Source: Actinophytocola oryzae (GTDB lineage Bacteria; Actinomycetota; Actinomycetes; Mycobacteriales; Pseudonocardiaceae). From it: a stretch of 64,000 nucleotides of DNA. The DNA is taken from the NCBI RefSeq assembly GCF_004364325.1, contig NZ_SOCP01000012.1:62001-126000 (forward strand), written 5' to 3'. Of this stretch, positions 26,165 through 35,619 are shown in pieces. Numbering within the stretch: position 1 is the first letter of the stretch; each line of letters starts with the position of its first letter. The notes beneath the pieces were generated by a model. The model was not told the origin of the DNA. It was given only the letters and a program-made list of their open reading frames with translations, and did no database searches. The translations under genes were made by a program, and so were the position numbers.

Positions 26165-26178
26165 GGTGTCAGCCAACA
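26157..26178. promoter_or_regulatory. Second inverted repeat over the -10 and transcription start region
   Basis: TGTTGGCTG (26157-26165) and CAGCCAACA (26170-26178) are perfect 9-bp arms with a 4-nt gap. The repeat overlaps the proposed -10 box and ends before the ribosome site of the reductase, a typical repressor position. Confidence 0.5.
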
Positions 26179-26195
26179 GCGAAGGAGGAGAGCCC

Positions 26196-27179
26196 GTGGT
26201 TGGCAGGCGCAAGCTCGGTGACCTGGAGGTTTCGGCACTGGGGCTGGGTTGCATGGGGATGTCCCAGGTCTACGGACCCGCGGACGACACCGAGTCGATC
26301 AAGGTGATCCACCGGGCGATCGACCTCGGCGTGAACTTCCTGGACACCGCCGATGTCTACGGTCAGGGCCACAACGAGGACCTCGTCGGCCGCGCGATCG
26401 CGGACCGGCGGGACCGGGTCGTGCTCGCGACGAAGTGCGGCATCCTGCGTGTCGTGGGCGGTGGGGTCGTCGAGGTCGACGGCAGCCCGGAGTACGTCCG
26501 CGACGCGGTCGACCGGTCGCTGAAGCGGCTCGATGTCGAGACGATCGACCTGTACTACCTGCACCGGCGCGACCCGAACGTCCCGATCGAGGACACGGTC
26601 GGCGCGATGGCCGAGCTGGTCGCGGCAGGCAAGGTGCGCCACCTCGGACTGTCCGAGGTCAACGCGGACACGCTGCGCAAGGCGCACGCAGTGCACCCGA
26701 TCAGCGCGTTGCAGTCGGAGTACTCGCTGTTCAACCGCGACCTGGAGCAGGCGGTCCTGCCGGTCGCGCGGGAGCTGGGGATCGGCGTGGTGCCCTTCTC
26801 GCCGGTGGGCCGGGGCATGCTGACGGGCGACCTGGACACGATGCGCAATCTCCAGGACGGCGACATGCGGCACGGCCTGCCCCAGTTCCAGGGCGAGAAC
26901 CTGGGCCTGAACATCGCGCTGGCCGAGCGCGTGCACGGCGTCGCGACCTCCCTCGGGGTGACCCCCGTCCAGGTGGCGCTGGCGTGGCTCCTGGCACAGG
27001 ACGAGCACATCGCCCCGATCCCGGGCACCAAGCGGGTGAAGTACCTGGAGGAGAACGCGGCCGCCGCCGACGTGACGCTGACCGCCGACCAGCTGGCGGA
27101 GATCGAGTCGGTCGTCCCCGTCGGTTCGGTGTCGGGCGACCGCTACACGCCGGGCGGAATGCGGGCGGTCAACCTCTGA
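26196..27179 (+). CDS. Aldo/keto reductase
   Basis: A 327-residue NADPH-dependent reductase (AKR barrel) with the catalytic tetrad in context: [12 protein letters not shown] (Asp, Tyr), VLATKCG (Lys) and LYYLHRRDP (His). The C-terminal [16 protein letters not shown] is the cofactor phosphate region. It resembles the AKR13-type enzymes that detoxify aldehydes. The GTG at 26196 is preferred over 26166 because an AAGGAGGAG site lies 5 nt upstream and the earlier GTG falls inside an inverted repeat. Control is probably by a MerR-type activator, judging from the promoter. It ends in a very strong terminator. Confidence 0.9.
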   Translation: MVGRRKLGDLEVSALGLGCMGMSQVYGPADDTESIKVIHRAIDLGVNFLDTADVYGQGHNEDLVGRAIADRRDRVVLATKCGILRVVGGGVVEVDGSPEYVRDAVDRSLKRLDVETIDLYYLHRRDPNVPIEDTVGAMAELVAAGKVRHLGLSEVNADTLRKAHAVHPISALQSEYSLFNRDLEQAVLPVARELGIGVVPFSPVGRGMLTGDLDTMRNLQDGDMRHGLPQFQGENLGLNIALAERVHGVATSLGVTPVQVALAWLLAQDEHIAPIPGTKRVKYLEENAAAADVTLTADQLAEIESVVPVGSVSGDRYTPGGMRAVNL

Positions 27180-27182
27180 GCA

Positions 27183-27225
27183 CGCGCACCCCCGCGAGGT
27201 AGGTGTCACCTCGCGGGGGTGCGCG
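27183..27225. terminator. Bidirectional terminator with an 18-bp perfect stem
   Basis: CGCGCACCCCCGCGAGGT (27183-27200) pairs perfectly with 27208-27225 around a 7-nt loop, filling the 47-bp gap between converging genes. Confidence 0.9.
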
Positions 27226-27226
27226 C

Positions 27227-27991
27227 TCAGGCGTTCTCTCGCTGGAACGTCCGCGCACCCCACCAGACGGCGAGGATCGTGATCACGAACAGCACGACGC
27301 TGCCGGTGAGCAGGCCGTCCACCGAGTAGTCGCCCCGGAAGGACGCCCGCTCGGCGTCCATCACGTGCGCGAACGGGTTGATCCGCGACAGCACGTACAG
27401 CCAGCGCGGCGCCAGCTCCGTCGTTATCGGGATCAGGATGCCGGTGAGCAGCAGCAACGGCACCGAGATCGTGGTCAGCAGCGCGGGGAACGCCTCCTCG
27501 CTGCGCACCATCATGGCCATCGCGTACGAGGCCGACGACAGCGTGACCGCGAGCAGCATCACCATGACCAGGCACAGCAGGACACCCGCGACCGGTGCCC
27601 GCATGCCGAACACCAGGTAGGCCACCAGCAGCAGCAACACCGCCTGGACGAGCAGCTGCACGGTGTCGTGCAGGACCCGCCCGAGCAGCAGCGCGAGCCT
27701 GCTCACCGGCGTCACCCGCAGGCGCTCCATCACGCCGTTGCGCAGGTCGCCGAGCAACGCGAACCCGGCGAACATGCTGCCGAACAGCCCGAGCTGCACG
27801 AGCAGTGCCGGCGCGAGGATCTGCCAGCTGTCCCCGGGCGGGAAGCCGGGCGTCGACGACACGATCTTCGTCATCAGCGGCCCGAACAGCAGCAGGTACA
27901 GCAGCGGCTGCATGATCCCGATCATCACCCACGCGGGGTTGCGCAGCGAGATCGCCATGTGCCTGCGGAACACGAGCCAGACCTCACGCAT
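27227..27991 (-). CDS. ABC-2 type transporter permease (DrrB-like)
   Basis: A 254-residue permease of the ABC-2 family with six membrane segments and the ABC-2 signature region GDLRNGVMERLRVTPVSRLALLLGRVLHD. A partner ATPase is encoded upstream, overlapping by 8 bp. DrrAB-type pairs export lipids or drugs such as daunorubicin; the substrate here is unknown. The ATG at 27991 (MREVWLVFRRHMAISLRNPAW) is preferred over the upstream Met because it gives the usual short amphipathic N-terminus. Confidence 0.9.
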   Translation of the reverse strand: MREVWLVFRRHMAISLRNPAWVMIGIMQPLLYLLLFGPLMTKIVSSTPGFPPGDSWQILAPALLVQLGLFGSMFAGFALLGDLRNGVMERLRVTPVSRLALLLGRVLHDTVQLLVQAVLLLLVAYLVFGMRAPVAGVLLCLVMVMLLAVTLSSASYAMAMMVRSEEAFPALLTTISVPLLLLTGILIPITTELAPRWLYVLSRINPFAHVMDAERASFRGDYSVDGLLTGSVVLFVITILAVWWGARTFQRENA

Positions 27992-28949
27992 GGTGGCCCT
28001 CCTCGGCGTCACGCAGGGTGCGGCCGGTCATGGCCAGGAACACGTCGTCGAGCGAGGGCCGCTGGACCTGGATCGACGTCATCGCGATGTCCTTGGCGTC
28101 GAGCGCGCGGAGCAGCTCCGGCAGTGCGGTGTCCCCACGCGGGACCCGGAAGCGCACGGTGTTGTCGGCCGTGGTGACCTCGGTGGCACCCGGCAGCCTG
28201 CCCGCGATCTCGGCGGCGTGAGCCACCGAGTCGGTGGGCACCCCGACCACGACGCCGTCGCCGGACACCTGCGCCTTCAGCTCGTCCGGCGTGCCCTCGG
28301 CGACGATCTGGCCGTGGTCGATGACGAGGATCCGGTCGCACAGCGAGTCGGCCTCGTCGAGGTAGTGGGTCGTGAGGAACACCGTCACGTTGTGCTCGTC
28401 GCGCAGCGAGCGGATGTGCTCCCACAGGTTCGCCCGGCTCTGCGGGTCGAGCCCGGTGGTCGGCTCGTCCAGGAACACGAGCCCCGGCGAGTGGATCAAC
28501 CCCAGCGCGATGTCCAGCCTGCGCTTCTGGCCGCCGGACAGCGTCCTGACCAGGCGTTGTTCCAGGCCGCCGATGTCGAGCTGCTTGGCGAGGTCCGCGC
28601 CGCGCCGCACCGCGTCGGCCTTCGAGAGGCCGTAGAACCGGCCCTGGATCTCGATCTCCTCGATCACCCGGCACTCGGGTGCCGTGCCGCCGCCCTGGGC
28701 GACGTAGCCGATCTTCTTGCGCACCCCGACCGGGTCGGCGAGCAGGTCGACGCCGCCGACGGTGGCGGTGCCGGAGCTCGGGCGCAACAGGGTCGTGAGC
28801 ATGCGCAGCGTGGTCGTCTTCCCCGCGCCGTTCGGGCCGAGGAAACCGACCAGCTCCCCAGCGTGCACGTCGAGGTCCACCCCGCGGACGGCCTCGACGG
28901 TACGGCCCCGCGATCGGAAGGTCCGCGCGAGACCGCGAGCTTCGATCAT
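27984..28949 (-). CDS. ABC transporter ATP-binding protein (DrrA-like)
   Basis: A 321-residue ATPase with Walker A GPNGAGKTT, Q-loop GYVAQGG, signature LSGGQKRR, Walker B plus Glu LVFLDEPTTGLDP and H-switch LTTHYLDEAD, all intact. The C-terminal extension of about 85 residues is typical of DrrA/daunorubicin-resistance ATPases. The ATG at 28949 is preferred because an AAAGGA site precedes it. The promoter region carries a 16-bp perfect palindrome, presumably the target of the PadR regulator encoded just upstream on the same strand. Confidence 0.92.
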   Translation of the reverse strand: MIEARGLARTFRSRGRTVEAVRGVDLDVHAGELVGFLGPNGAGKTTTLRMLTTLLRPSSGTATVGGVDLLADPVGVRKKIGYVAQGGGTAPECRVIEEIEIQGRFYGLSKADAVRRGADLAKQLDIGGLEQRLVRTLSGGQKRRLDIALGLIHSPGLVFLDEPTTGLDPQSRANLWEHIRSLRDEHNVTVFLTTHYLDEADSLCDRILVIDHGQIVAEGTPDELKAQVSGDGVVVGVPTDSVAHAAEIAGRLPGATEVTTADNTVRFRVPRGDTALPELLRALDAKDIAMTSIQVQRPSLDDVFLAMTGRTLRDAEEGHHA

Positions 28950-28965
28950 GTCTGTCCTTTCCATG

Positions 28966-28981
28966 TAGTCAAATTTGACTA
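28966..28981. promoter_or_regulatory. Palindromic operator, probable PadR box 1
   Basis: TAGTCAAATTTGACTA is a perfect 16-bp palindrome 17 bp before the ATPase start codon. Its A/T-rich centre stands out in this GC-rich DNA. A near copy lies 33 bp upstream at the end of padR. Confidence 0.7.
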
Positions 28982-29013
28982 GGCGGAGACAGCATGGTCG
29001 ACCGGGCCGCAAC

Positions 29014-29027
29014 AGTCAAATTTGATT
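29014..29027. promoter_or_regulatory. Palindromic operator, probable PadR box 2
   Basis: AGTCAAATTTGATT differs from box 1 at one position in the shared 14 bp. It overlaps the last codons and stop of the PadR gene, so it also encodes the regulator's C-terminal SNQI. Confidence 0.6.
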
Positions 29028-29618
29028 AGAGGGCGAGCCGAAGGCTGCGCCCTCGTCATCGGCCATCACATACCTGCCGGCTTCGAGGCGCTCGACGAGC
29101 CCTCGGAGCCACACCTCCTGCGCTCCCACCGACGCCACCCACAGCCCGTACAGCTCCTCGACGTGCTCGGGCTGACCCCACTCCGTCCCGTGGTCGAGCA
29201 TGTCCTGCGCGGTGGCCCGCTGCCCGGCCACCTGCGTCAGCCGGTGGCGCAGCAGGCTCAACACCGTGGCGCGGGGGAGCGCGGGCAGGAACGTCACCGC
29301 GGCGGCCAGCCGGTGCGAACCCTGCGCCGAGTCGTCGCTCTCGGCGAGGTAGCGCGACAACAGCAGCCCGAACTCCGTCTCGCCGTCCGGGGTGAGCCGG
29401 TAGGCGGTGCGGTCGGGGCCCTGCGCCTCCTCCTCGGTGGAGACCTCCTCGAGCAGCTTCTCCGCCGCCATCTTCTTCAGCGCGTGGTAGATCGAGCCGG
29501 GTGCGACGTTCGCCCACTTGTCCGCTGACCAGGTCAGCAGCTCGCGGCGGACCTGGTAGCCGTGCGCACTGCCGTACATCCGCACGACGCCGAGCACCAA
29601 GAGCCGCGTGGCGGACAC
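29016..29618 (-). CDS. PadR-family transcriptional regulator
   Basis: A 200-residue repressor with the PadR winged helix (SATRLLVLGVVRMYGSAHGYQVRRELLTW, then the WANVAPGSIYHALKKMAAEKLL recognition helix and the TAYRLTPDGE wing) and a C-terminal four-helix dimerisation domain (about 100-185). PadR proteins commonly repress a neighbouring multidrug exporter and are released by its substrate. The GTG at 29618 is supported by a GAGGAGG site. It is followed on the same strand by the ABC pair and divergent from metG. Confidence 0.9.
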   Translation of the reverse strand: MSATRLLVLGVVRMYGSAHGYQVRRELLTWSADKWANVAPGSIYHALKKMAAEKLLEEVSTEEEAQGPDRTAYRLTPDGETEFGLLLSRYLAESDDSAQGSHRLAAAVTFLPALPRATVLSLLRHRLTQVAGQRATAQDMLDHGTEWGQPEHVEELYGLWVASVGAQEVWLRGLVERLEAGRYVMADDEGAAFGSPSNQI

Positions 29619-29664
29619 CCTGCCTCCTCAGATAACCCGTTCGTCCTCGACAAGTACTGCTCCG

Positions 29665-29670
29665 TAGGCT
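29665..29670 (+). promoter_or_regulatory. -10 box of a leaderless promoter for metG
   Basis: TAGGCT lies 8 nt before the ATG at 29679, with no ribosome-binding site. Confidence 0.5.
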
Positions 29671-29678
29671 AAGCAAAC

Positions 29679-31472
29679 ATGAGCAACCCCGTGCTGACAG
29701 CGGTGGCCTGGCCCTACGCCAACGGCCCCCGCCACATCGGTCATGTGTCCGGATTCGGCGTACCTTCCGACGTCTTCTCCCGGTACATGCGCATGGCGGG
29801 GCACAAGGTGCTGATGGTCTCCGGCACCGACGAGCACGGGACGCCGATCCAGGTCCAGGCGGACAACGAGGGGTCGACGCCACGCGAGACCGTGGACAAG
29901 TACGCCCGCCAGATCAACGGCGACCTCCAGGGGCTCGGCCTGTCCTACGACCTGTTCACCCGCACCACGACGGGCAACCACTACAAGGTCGTGCAGGACC
30001 TGTTCCTGGGGTTGTGGAAGAACGGGTACGTCGTCGAGAAGACGCAGCTGGGCGCCATCAGCCCGTCCACCGGCCGCACGCTGCCCGACCGCTACATCGA
30101 GGGCACCTGCCCCATCTGCGGTTACGAGAGCGCCCGCGGTGACCAGTGCGACAACTGCGGCAACCAGCTGGACCCGGCCGACCTGAAGAACCCGCGCTCG
30201 AAGATCAACGGCGAGACGCCCGAGTTCGTCGAGACCGAGCACCTCTTCCTCGACCTGCCCGCGTTCACCGGCGCGCTCGGGAACTACCTGAGCAGCAGGC
30301 AGGACTGGCGGCCGAACGTGCTCAAGTTCAGCCTGAACCTGCTCGACGACCTCAAGCCGCGTGCGATCACCCGTGACCTGGACTGGGGCGTGCCGATCCC
30401 GCTCGACGGCTGGCGGGACCGGCCGATGAAGCGGTTCTACGTGTGGTTCGACGCGGTCATCGGCTACCTGTCGGCCTCGGTCGAGTGGGCACGCCGCTCC
30501 GGGAACGACGACGCGTGGCAGGAGTTCTGGACCAACCCCGACGCCCAGGGCTACTACTTCATGGGCAAGGACAACATCGTCTTCCACTCGCTGATCTGGC
30601 CGTCGCTGCTGCTCGGGCAGAACGGCGCCGGCGACAAGGGCGGCGAGCCCGGCGCGTTCGGCACGCTGAACCTGCCGACCGAGGTCGTGTCGTCCGAGTT
30701 CCTGAAGATGAGCGGGGCGAAGTTCTCCACCTCGCGCGGCACGGTCATCTACGTGCACGACTTCCTGCGTGAGTTCGGGCCGGACAGCCTGCGCTACTTC
30801 ATCTCGGTGGCAGGGCCCGAGACCCAGGACGTCGACTTCACGTGGGAGGAGTTCGTCCGCCGCGTCAACTTCGAGCTGGCCAACGAGTGGGGCAACCTGG
30901 TCAACCGGTCGATCTCGATGGCGCACAAGAACGTCGGCGCCATCCCGACCCCGACCGCGCTGACCGCCGAGGACGAGGCGCTCAAGGCGGCGGCCCGTGA
31001 CGCGTTCGGCGTCGTCGGCGGCCACCTGCGCAGCTCGCGGTTCAAGCAGGCGGCGTCGGAGGCCATGCGCGTCGTGAGCGCGGCGAACAAGTACCTGTCC
31101 GACCAGGAGCCCTGGAAGCGCAAGGACGACCCGGCCCGCCGGGACACGATCCTGCACACCGCGCTGCAAGTGGTGGCCGACGCGAACACGCTGCTGACGC
31201 CGTTCCTGCCGCACTCGGCGCAGAAGGTGCACGAGGCGCTGGGCGGCAAGGGCGTGTGGGCGGCCCAGCCGGAGGTGAAGGACGTCGAGGACCTGGACGT
31301 CCCCGGTCAGATCAACCCGATCCTGACCGGTGACTACGCGGGTGAGCAGGCGAGGTGGGAGTCGGTGCCCATCGAGGCGGGCCGTCCGCTGGAGAAGCCG
31401 ACACCGCTGTTCACGAAGCTGGACCCGAAGCTCGGCGAGACCGGGCCGGACTGGGCGCCGGTCGGCGACTGA
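29679..31472 (+). CDS. metG: Methionyl-tRNA synthetase
   Basis: A 597-residue class I synthetase. HIGH motif in [14 protein letters not shown], the connective domain with zinc knuckles CPICG and CDNCG (about 147-165), the active-site [12 protein letters not shown] region, and a KMSKS equivalent in [12 protein letters not shown]. The KFSTSRG form and double-knuckle connective domain mark the archaeal/spirochaete-like MetRS type found in actinobacteria. An anticodon-binding helical domain follows, without a C-terminal EMAP domain. The stop overlaps the tatD start by one base. Confidence 0.95.
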   Translation: MSNPVLTAVAWPYANGPRHIGHVSGFGVPSDVFSRYMRMAGHKVLMVSGTDEHGTPIQVQADNEGSTPRETVDKYARQINGDLQGLGLSYDLFTRTTTGNHYKVVQDLFLGLWKNGYVVEKTQLGAISPSTGRTLPDRYIEGTCPICGYESARGDQCDNCGNQLDPADLKNPRSKINGETPEFVETEHLFLDLPAFTGALGNYLSSRQDWRPNVLKFSLNLLDDLKPRAITRDLDWGVPIPLDGWRDRPMKRFYVWFDAVIGYLSASVEWARRSGNDDAWQEFWTNPDAQGYYFMGKDNIVFHSLIWPSLLLGQNGAGDKGGEPGAFGTLNLPTEVVSSEFLKMSGAKFSTSRGTVIYVHDFLREFGPDSLRYFISVAGPETQDVDFTWEEFVRRVNFELANEWGNLVNRSISMAHKNVGAIPTPTALTAEDEALKAAARDAFGVVGGHLRSSRFKQAASEAMRVVSAANKYLSDQEPWKRKDDPARRDTILHTALQVVADANTLLTPFLPHSAQKVHEALGGKGVWAAQPEVKDVEDLDVPGQINPILTGDYAGEQARWESVPIEAGRPLEKPTPLFTKLDPKLGETGPDWAPVGD

Positions 31473-32308
31473 TGGCAGAACGCGGAGGGGAGCGGCCTCC
31501 CATCCCGGAGGCCCTCCCTTTTCCCGTCGTCGACGCGCACACCCACCTGGACGCCTGTGGCGCCAAGGACGCCGCCGACGTCACCGCCATGGTCGACCGG
31601 GCGGCCTCTGCCGGCGTGACGCGGGTCGTGACCGTGGCCGACGACCTGGCGGCGGCCCAGTGGGCCGCTCAGGCCGCCACGTGGGACCCACGGGTCTTCG
31701 CGGCGGTCGCCGTCCACCCGACGCGCACGGCGGCGTTCACCGACGCCGACCGGGCGGTCGTCGAGGAGCTGGCGCACCAGCCTCGGGTGGTCGCGGTCGG
31801 GGAGACCGGTCTCGACTACTACTGGGACTACTCGCCGCCCGAGGCGCAGCAGGAGGCGTTCCGCTGGCACATCGACCTCGCCAAGCGGGTCGGCAAGCCG
31901 CTGATGATCCACGATCGCGACGCGCACGAGGACATCTTCCGGATCCTCGCCGAGGAGGGTTCACCCGAGAAGGTGATCTTCCACTGCTTCTCCGGGGACG
32001 CGGCGTTCGCGAGCCGTTGCGTGGCGCGGGGTTACGTGCTGTCGTTCGCCGGAACCGTCACCTTTCGCAACGCGCACGCCCTTCGTGACGCATTGGCGGT
32101 CATTCCCAGTTACCAGTTGCTGGTGGAGACCGACGCGCCGTTCCTCACGCCGCATCCGTTCAGGGGCAGGCCGAACGAGCCGTACTGCGCCGCTTACACG
32201 TTGGCGGCGCTTGCGCAGTTCAGAGGGGTCCCGACCGAAACTCTCGCCGCCGAGGTCACGGCGACGGCCGAGCGTGTGTTCGACCTGCCGAGCGTCACAG
32301 CGCGCTGA
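31472..32308 (+). CDS. tatD: TatD-family metal-dependent hydrolase / DNase
   Basis: A 278-residue amidohydrolase-fold protein with metal ligands in VVDAHTHLD, GETGLDYYWDY (Glu), HDRDAHED (His), FHCFSGD (His) and ETDAPFLTPHPFRG (Asp). TatD enzymes are 3'-5' exonucleases or DNases. The ATG at 31472 shares its A with the TGA of metG, so translation is coupled. The metG-tatD-rpfB order is conserved in mycobacteria. Confidence 0.93.
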   Translation: MAERGGERPPIPEALPFPVVDAHTHLDACGAKDAADVTAMVDRAASAGVTRVVTVADDLAAAQWAAQAATWDPRVFAAVAVHPTRTAAFTDADRAVVEELAHQPRVVAVGETGLDYYWDYSPPEAQQEAFRWHIDLAKRVGKPLMIHDRDAHEDIFRILAEEGSPEKVIFHCFSGDAAFASRCVARGYVLSFAGTVTFRNAHALRDALAVIPSYQLLVETDAPFLTPHPFRGRPNEPYCAAYTLAALAQFRGVPTETLAAEVTATAERVFDLPSVTAR

Positions 32309-32402
32309 TCATCTGTCGGCTGGATGTGAGAATTGCGATGATCGGGTGACGGGTACTCCTCCATTCGTGGAGTGAGCAGGGTCACGACACCCGCCGATGT
32401 GT

Positions 32403-32429
32403 TTGCGCAACCTGCCCGCCCCCGTTACT

Positions 32430-32431
<2 letters not shown>
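32403..32431 (+). promoter_or_regulatory. Candidate SigA-type promoter of rpfB
   Basis: TTGCGC (32403-32408) and TACTGT (32426-32431) with a 17-bp spacer would start transcription near 32438 and give a leader of about 154 nt. Confidence 0.45.
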
Positions 32432-34097
<1,666 letters not shown>

Positions 34098-34104
34098 GAA
34101 CTCC

Positions 34105-34152
34105 TGACCGTGGGCCGGTGACTCCCTTCCGAGGGAGCCCGGCCCACAGTCA
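34105..34152 (+). terminator. Terminator downstream of rpfB
   Basis: A nested hairpin: TGAC/GTCA outside, GTGGGCCGG (34110-34118) with CCGGCCCAC (34139-34147), and CTCCCT/AGGGAG inside with a 4-nt loop. It starts 8 bp after the rpfB stop and implies rsmA has its own promoter. Confidence 0.85.
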
Positions 34153-34375
34153 TGTCCACCTCTCGAAGACCCGCGGTTTCGTGCACGGCGGGATGTGCAT
34201 GAGACCGCGACCGTGTTGGGCGGCGGCGCCTTGCCAGGCCGGGTCGCCGCGTCGGGTGTCGCGGGAGCGGGAGATAGTGGCGGGCTCTCCCGCCGATCGC
34301 GTCCCTGTCGTGTGATGGTCGATCGCCGATCACGTCGTCGGTCGGGGGTGGGCCGGGCGACCTCCACCCGATGGC
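34153..34375. other. Gap between the rpfB terminator and the rsmA promoter
   Basis: No supported gene. A GGCGGG-CTCT-CCCGCC hairpin occurs near 34280-34296; nothing else stands out. Confidence 0.5.
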
Positions 34376-34381
34376 TAGGCT
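34376..34381 (+). promoter_or_regulatory. -10 box of a leaderless promoter for rsmA
   Basis: TAGGCT lies 6 nt before the GTG at 34388, with no ribosome-binding site. Confidence 0.5.
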
Positions 34382-34387
34382 CGCCCG

Positions 34388-35251
34388 GTGACTGAGGGCG
34401 ACACCAGTGCTCTGCTCGGGCCCGCCGACATCCGGCGCCTCGCCGAGGAGCTTGGCGTGCGCCCCACCAAGAAGCTCGGCCAGAACTTCGTCCACGACCC
34501 CAACACCGTGCGGCGCATCGTGGCCGCCGCCGCCCTCGACCGCGACGACACCGTGCTCGAGGTCGGCCCCGGCCTCGGGTCGCTCACCCTCGCGCTCCTG
34601 CCCGCCGTCGAGCGGGTCGTGGCCGTCGAGATCGACCCGGTGCTCGCCGAGCGCCTGCCGCGCACGGTCGCGGAGCGGGCGCCCGACCTGGCCGGCCGGC
34701 TCACCGTCGTGAACGGCGACGCCCTCCGGGTCACCGCCGACCAACTCGGCCACCCCACCGCGCTCGTCGCCAACCTGCCCTACAACGTGTCCGTCCCCGT
34801 CGTCCTGCACCTGCTCGCCAAGCTGCCCACCATGGCGCGAGCCCTGGTCATGGTCCAGGCCGAGGTCGCCGACCGGATGGCCGCCGGGCCCGGCTCGAAG
34901 GTCTACGGCGTCCCCAGCGTCAAGATCGCCTGGTACGCCGAGGCCCGGCGGGTCGCCACCGTCCCGCGCAGCGTCTTCTGGCCCGTGCCCAACGTCGACT
35001 CCGCACTCGTCCTGCTCACCCGCCGCCCCACCCCGGACGCCGACCGGCACTCGCTCTTCCAGCTCGTCGACGCGGCCTTCGCGCAGCGGCGCAAGACCCT
35101 GCGTGCCGCGCTCGCCTCCTGGGCCGGTTCGGCGGACCAGGCGGCCGAGATTCTCACCCGAGCGGGTGTCGATCCGACCATGCGCGGCGAGACCCTGACG
35201 GTAAGTGACTACGTTGCTATCACCCGAATGGCAGGTAAGGACCACCCGTAA
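34388..35251 (+). CDS. rsmA: 16S rRNA (adenine1518/1519-N6)-dimethyltransferase
   Basis: A 287-residue KsgA-type enzyme that dimethylates the two adenines of the 16S rRNA helix 45 loop. Motifs: [21 protein letters not shown] motif [37 protein letters not shown], catalytic [15 protein letters not shown] (N-L-P-Y) and [12 protein letters not shown], with the usual C-terminal helical domain ([12 protein letters not shown]). The GTG at 34388 fits a leaderless start. Gene order rpfB-rsmA-ispE is conserved, but here a terminator precedes it and a riboswitch-controlled unit has been inserted before ispE. Confidence 0.95.
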   Translation: MTEGDTSALLGPADIRRLAEELGVRPTKKLGQNFVHDPNTVRRIVAAAALDRDDTVLEVGPGLGSLTLALLPAVERVVAVEIDPVLAERLPRTVAERAPDLAGRLTVVNGDALRVTADQLGHPTALVANLPYNVSVPVVLHLLAKLPTMARALVMVQAEVADRMAAGPGSKVYGVPSVKIAWYAEARRVATVPRSVFWPVPNVDSALVLLTRRPTPDADRHSLFQLVDAAFAQRRKTLRAALASWAGSADQAAEILTRAGVDPTMRGETLTVSDYVAITRMAGKDHP

Positions 35252-35287
35252 GGGGTGTGATCCGCCGAATATCAGGACTTAATCTGA

Positions 35288-35322
35288 CCTGCGACGGGTT
35301 GCAATCAACAGGACCCGTCAGG
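35288..35322 (+). terminator. Hairpin after rsmA, overlapping the riboswitch promoter
   Basis: GACGGGT (35293-35299) pairs with ACCCGTC (35313-35319), extended by CCT/AGG outside. It lies 37 bp beyond the rsmA stop. TTGCAA (35299-35304) and TGTACT (35323-35328), 18 bp apart, could be the promoter for the riboswitch transcript. Confidence 0.5.
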
Positions 35323-35338
35323 TGTACTACTTGAGGTA

Positions 35339-35425
35339 TCCATCCCGAGCGGCCGAGAGACCTGGCTCCGAGACGCCGCAGCAACCACCCGCCACCGGGC
35401 AGGTGCTACCGCCAGGAACGATGGA
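35339..35425 (+). ncRNA. SAM-I riboswitch (S box)
   Basis: The sequence fits the S-box aptamer: P1 TCCATC (35339-35344) with GATGGA (35420-35425); conserved GAGCGGCCGAGAGACCTGG and the GCCGCAGCAACC junction strand (P2 GCGGC/GCCGC); and CAGGTGCTACC then GCCAGGAAC for P3/P4. SAM binding closes P1. The 3' strand of P1 overlaps the ribosome site GGAGGAG (35423-35429) of the short ORF behind it, which suggests translational control. It heads the transcript of a MetN-like gene, the expected class of target. Confidence 0.85.
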
Positions 35426-35437
35426 GGAGTGAGAACG

Positions 35438-35506
35438 GTGCCCATCCTCACCACCCGGCGGGTAATCGACCAGTGCCGTCGCACTGTCACAGGCTGTCGT
35501 CGCTGA
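35438..35506 (+). CDS. Short leader peptide with two Cys residues (22 codons)
   Basis: MPILTTRRVIDQCRRTVTGC followed by RR and a stop. The RRxIDxCRR core resembles the short actinobacterial leader peptides (R-R-H-V-D-L-C-R type) that precede sulfur-metabolism genes and, in mycobacteria, act as cysteine-responsive attenuators. GTG 35438 has GGAGGAG 8 nt upstream; GTG 35429 is an alternative giving 25 residues. It sits between the SAM riboswitch and the MetN-like gene and ends 113 nt before the chosen start of the latter. The peptide's role is inferred from context. Confidence 0.6.
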   Translation: MPILTTRRVIDQCRRTVTGCRR

Positions 35507-35619
35507 CGCTCATCGACATCTGATTAGAGCCACTCCGACGATTCCCGGCCGCACACTCGCGGCCATCACCCACACGCGCGACACGAACGCGCAGCGTGAG
35601 CCTGGACTGGAGCAAGCAC

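Noticed and set aside
35596-35619. Start of the MetN-like protein at GTG 35596
   Set aside because: GTG 35620 has a properly spaced GGAG site and begins at the conserved ITVENLTKSF; the earlier codon has none.
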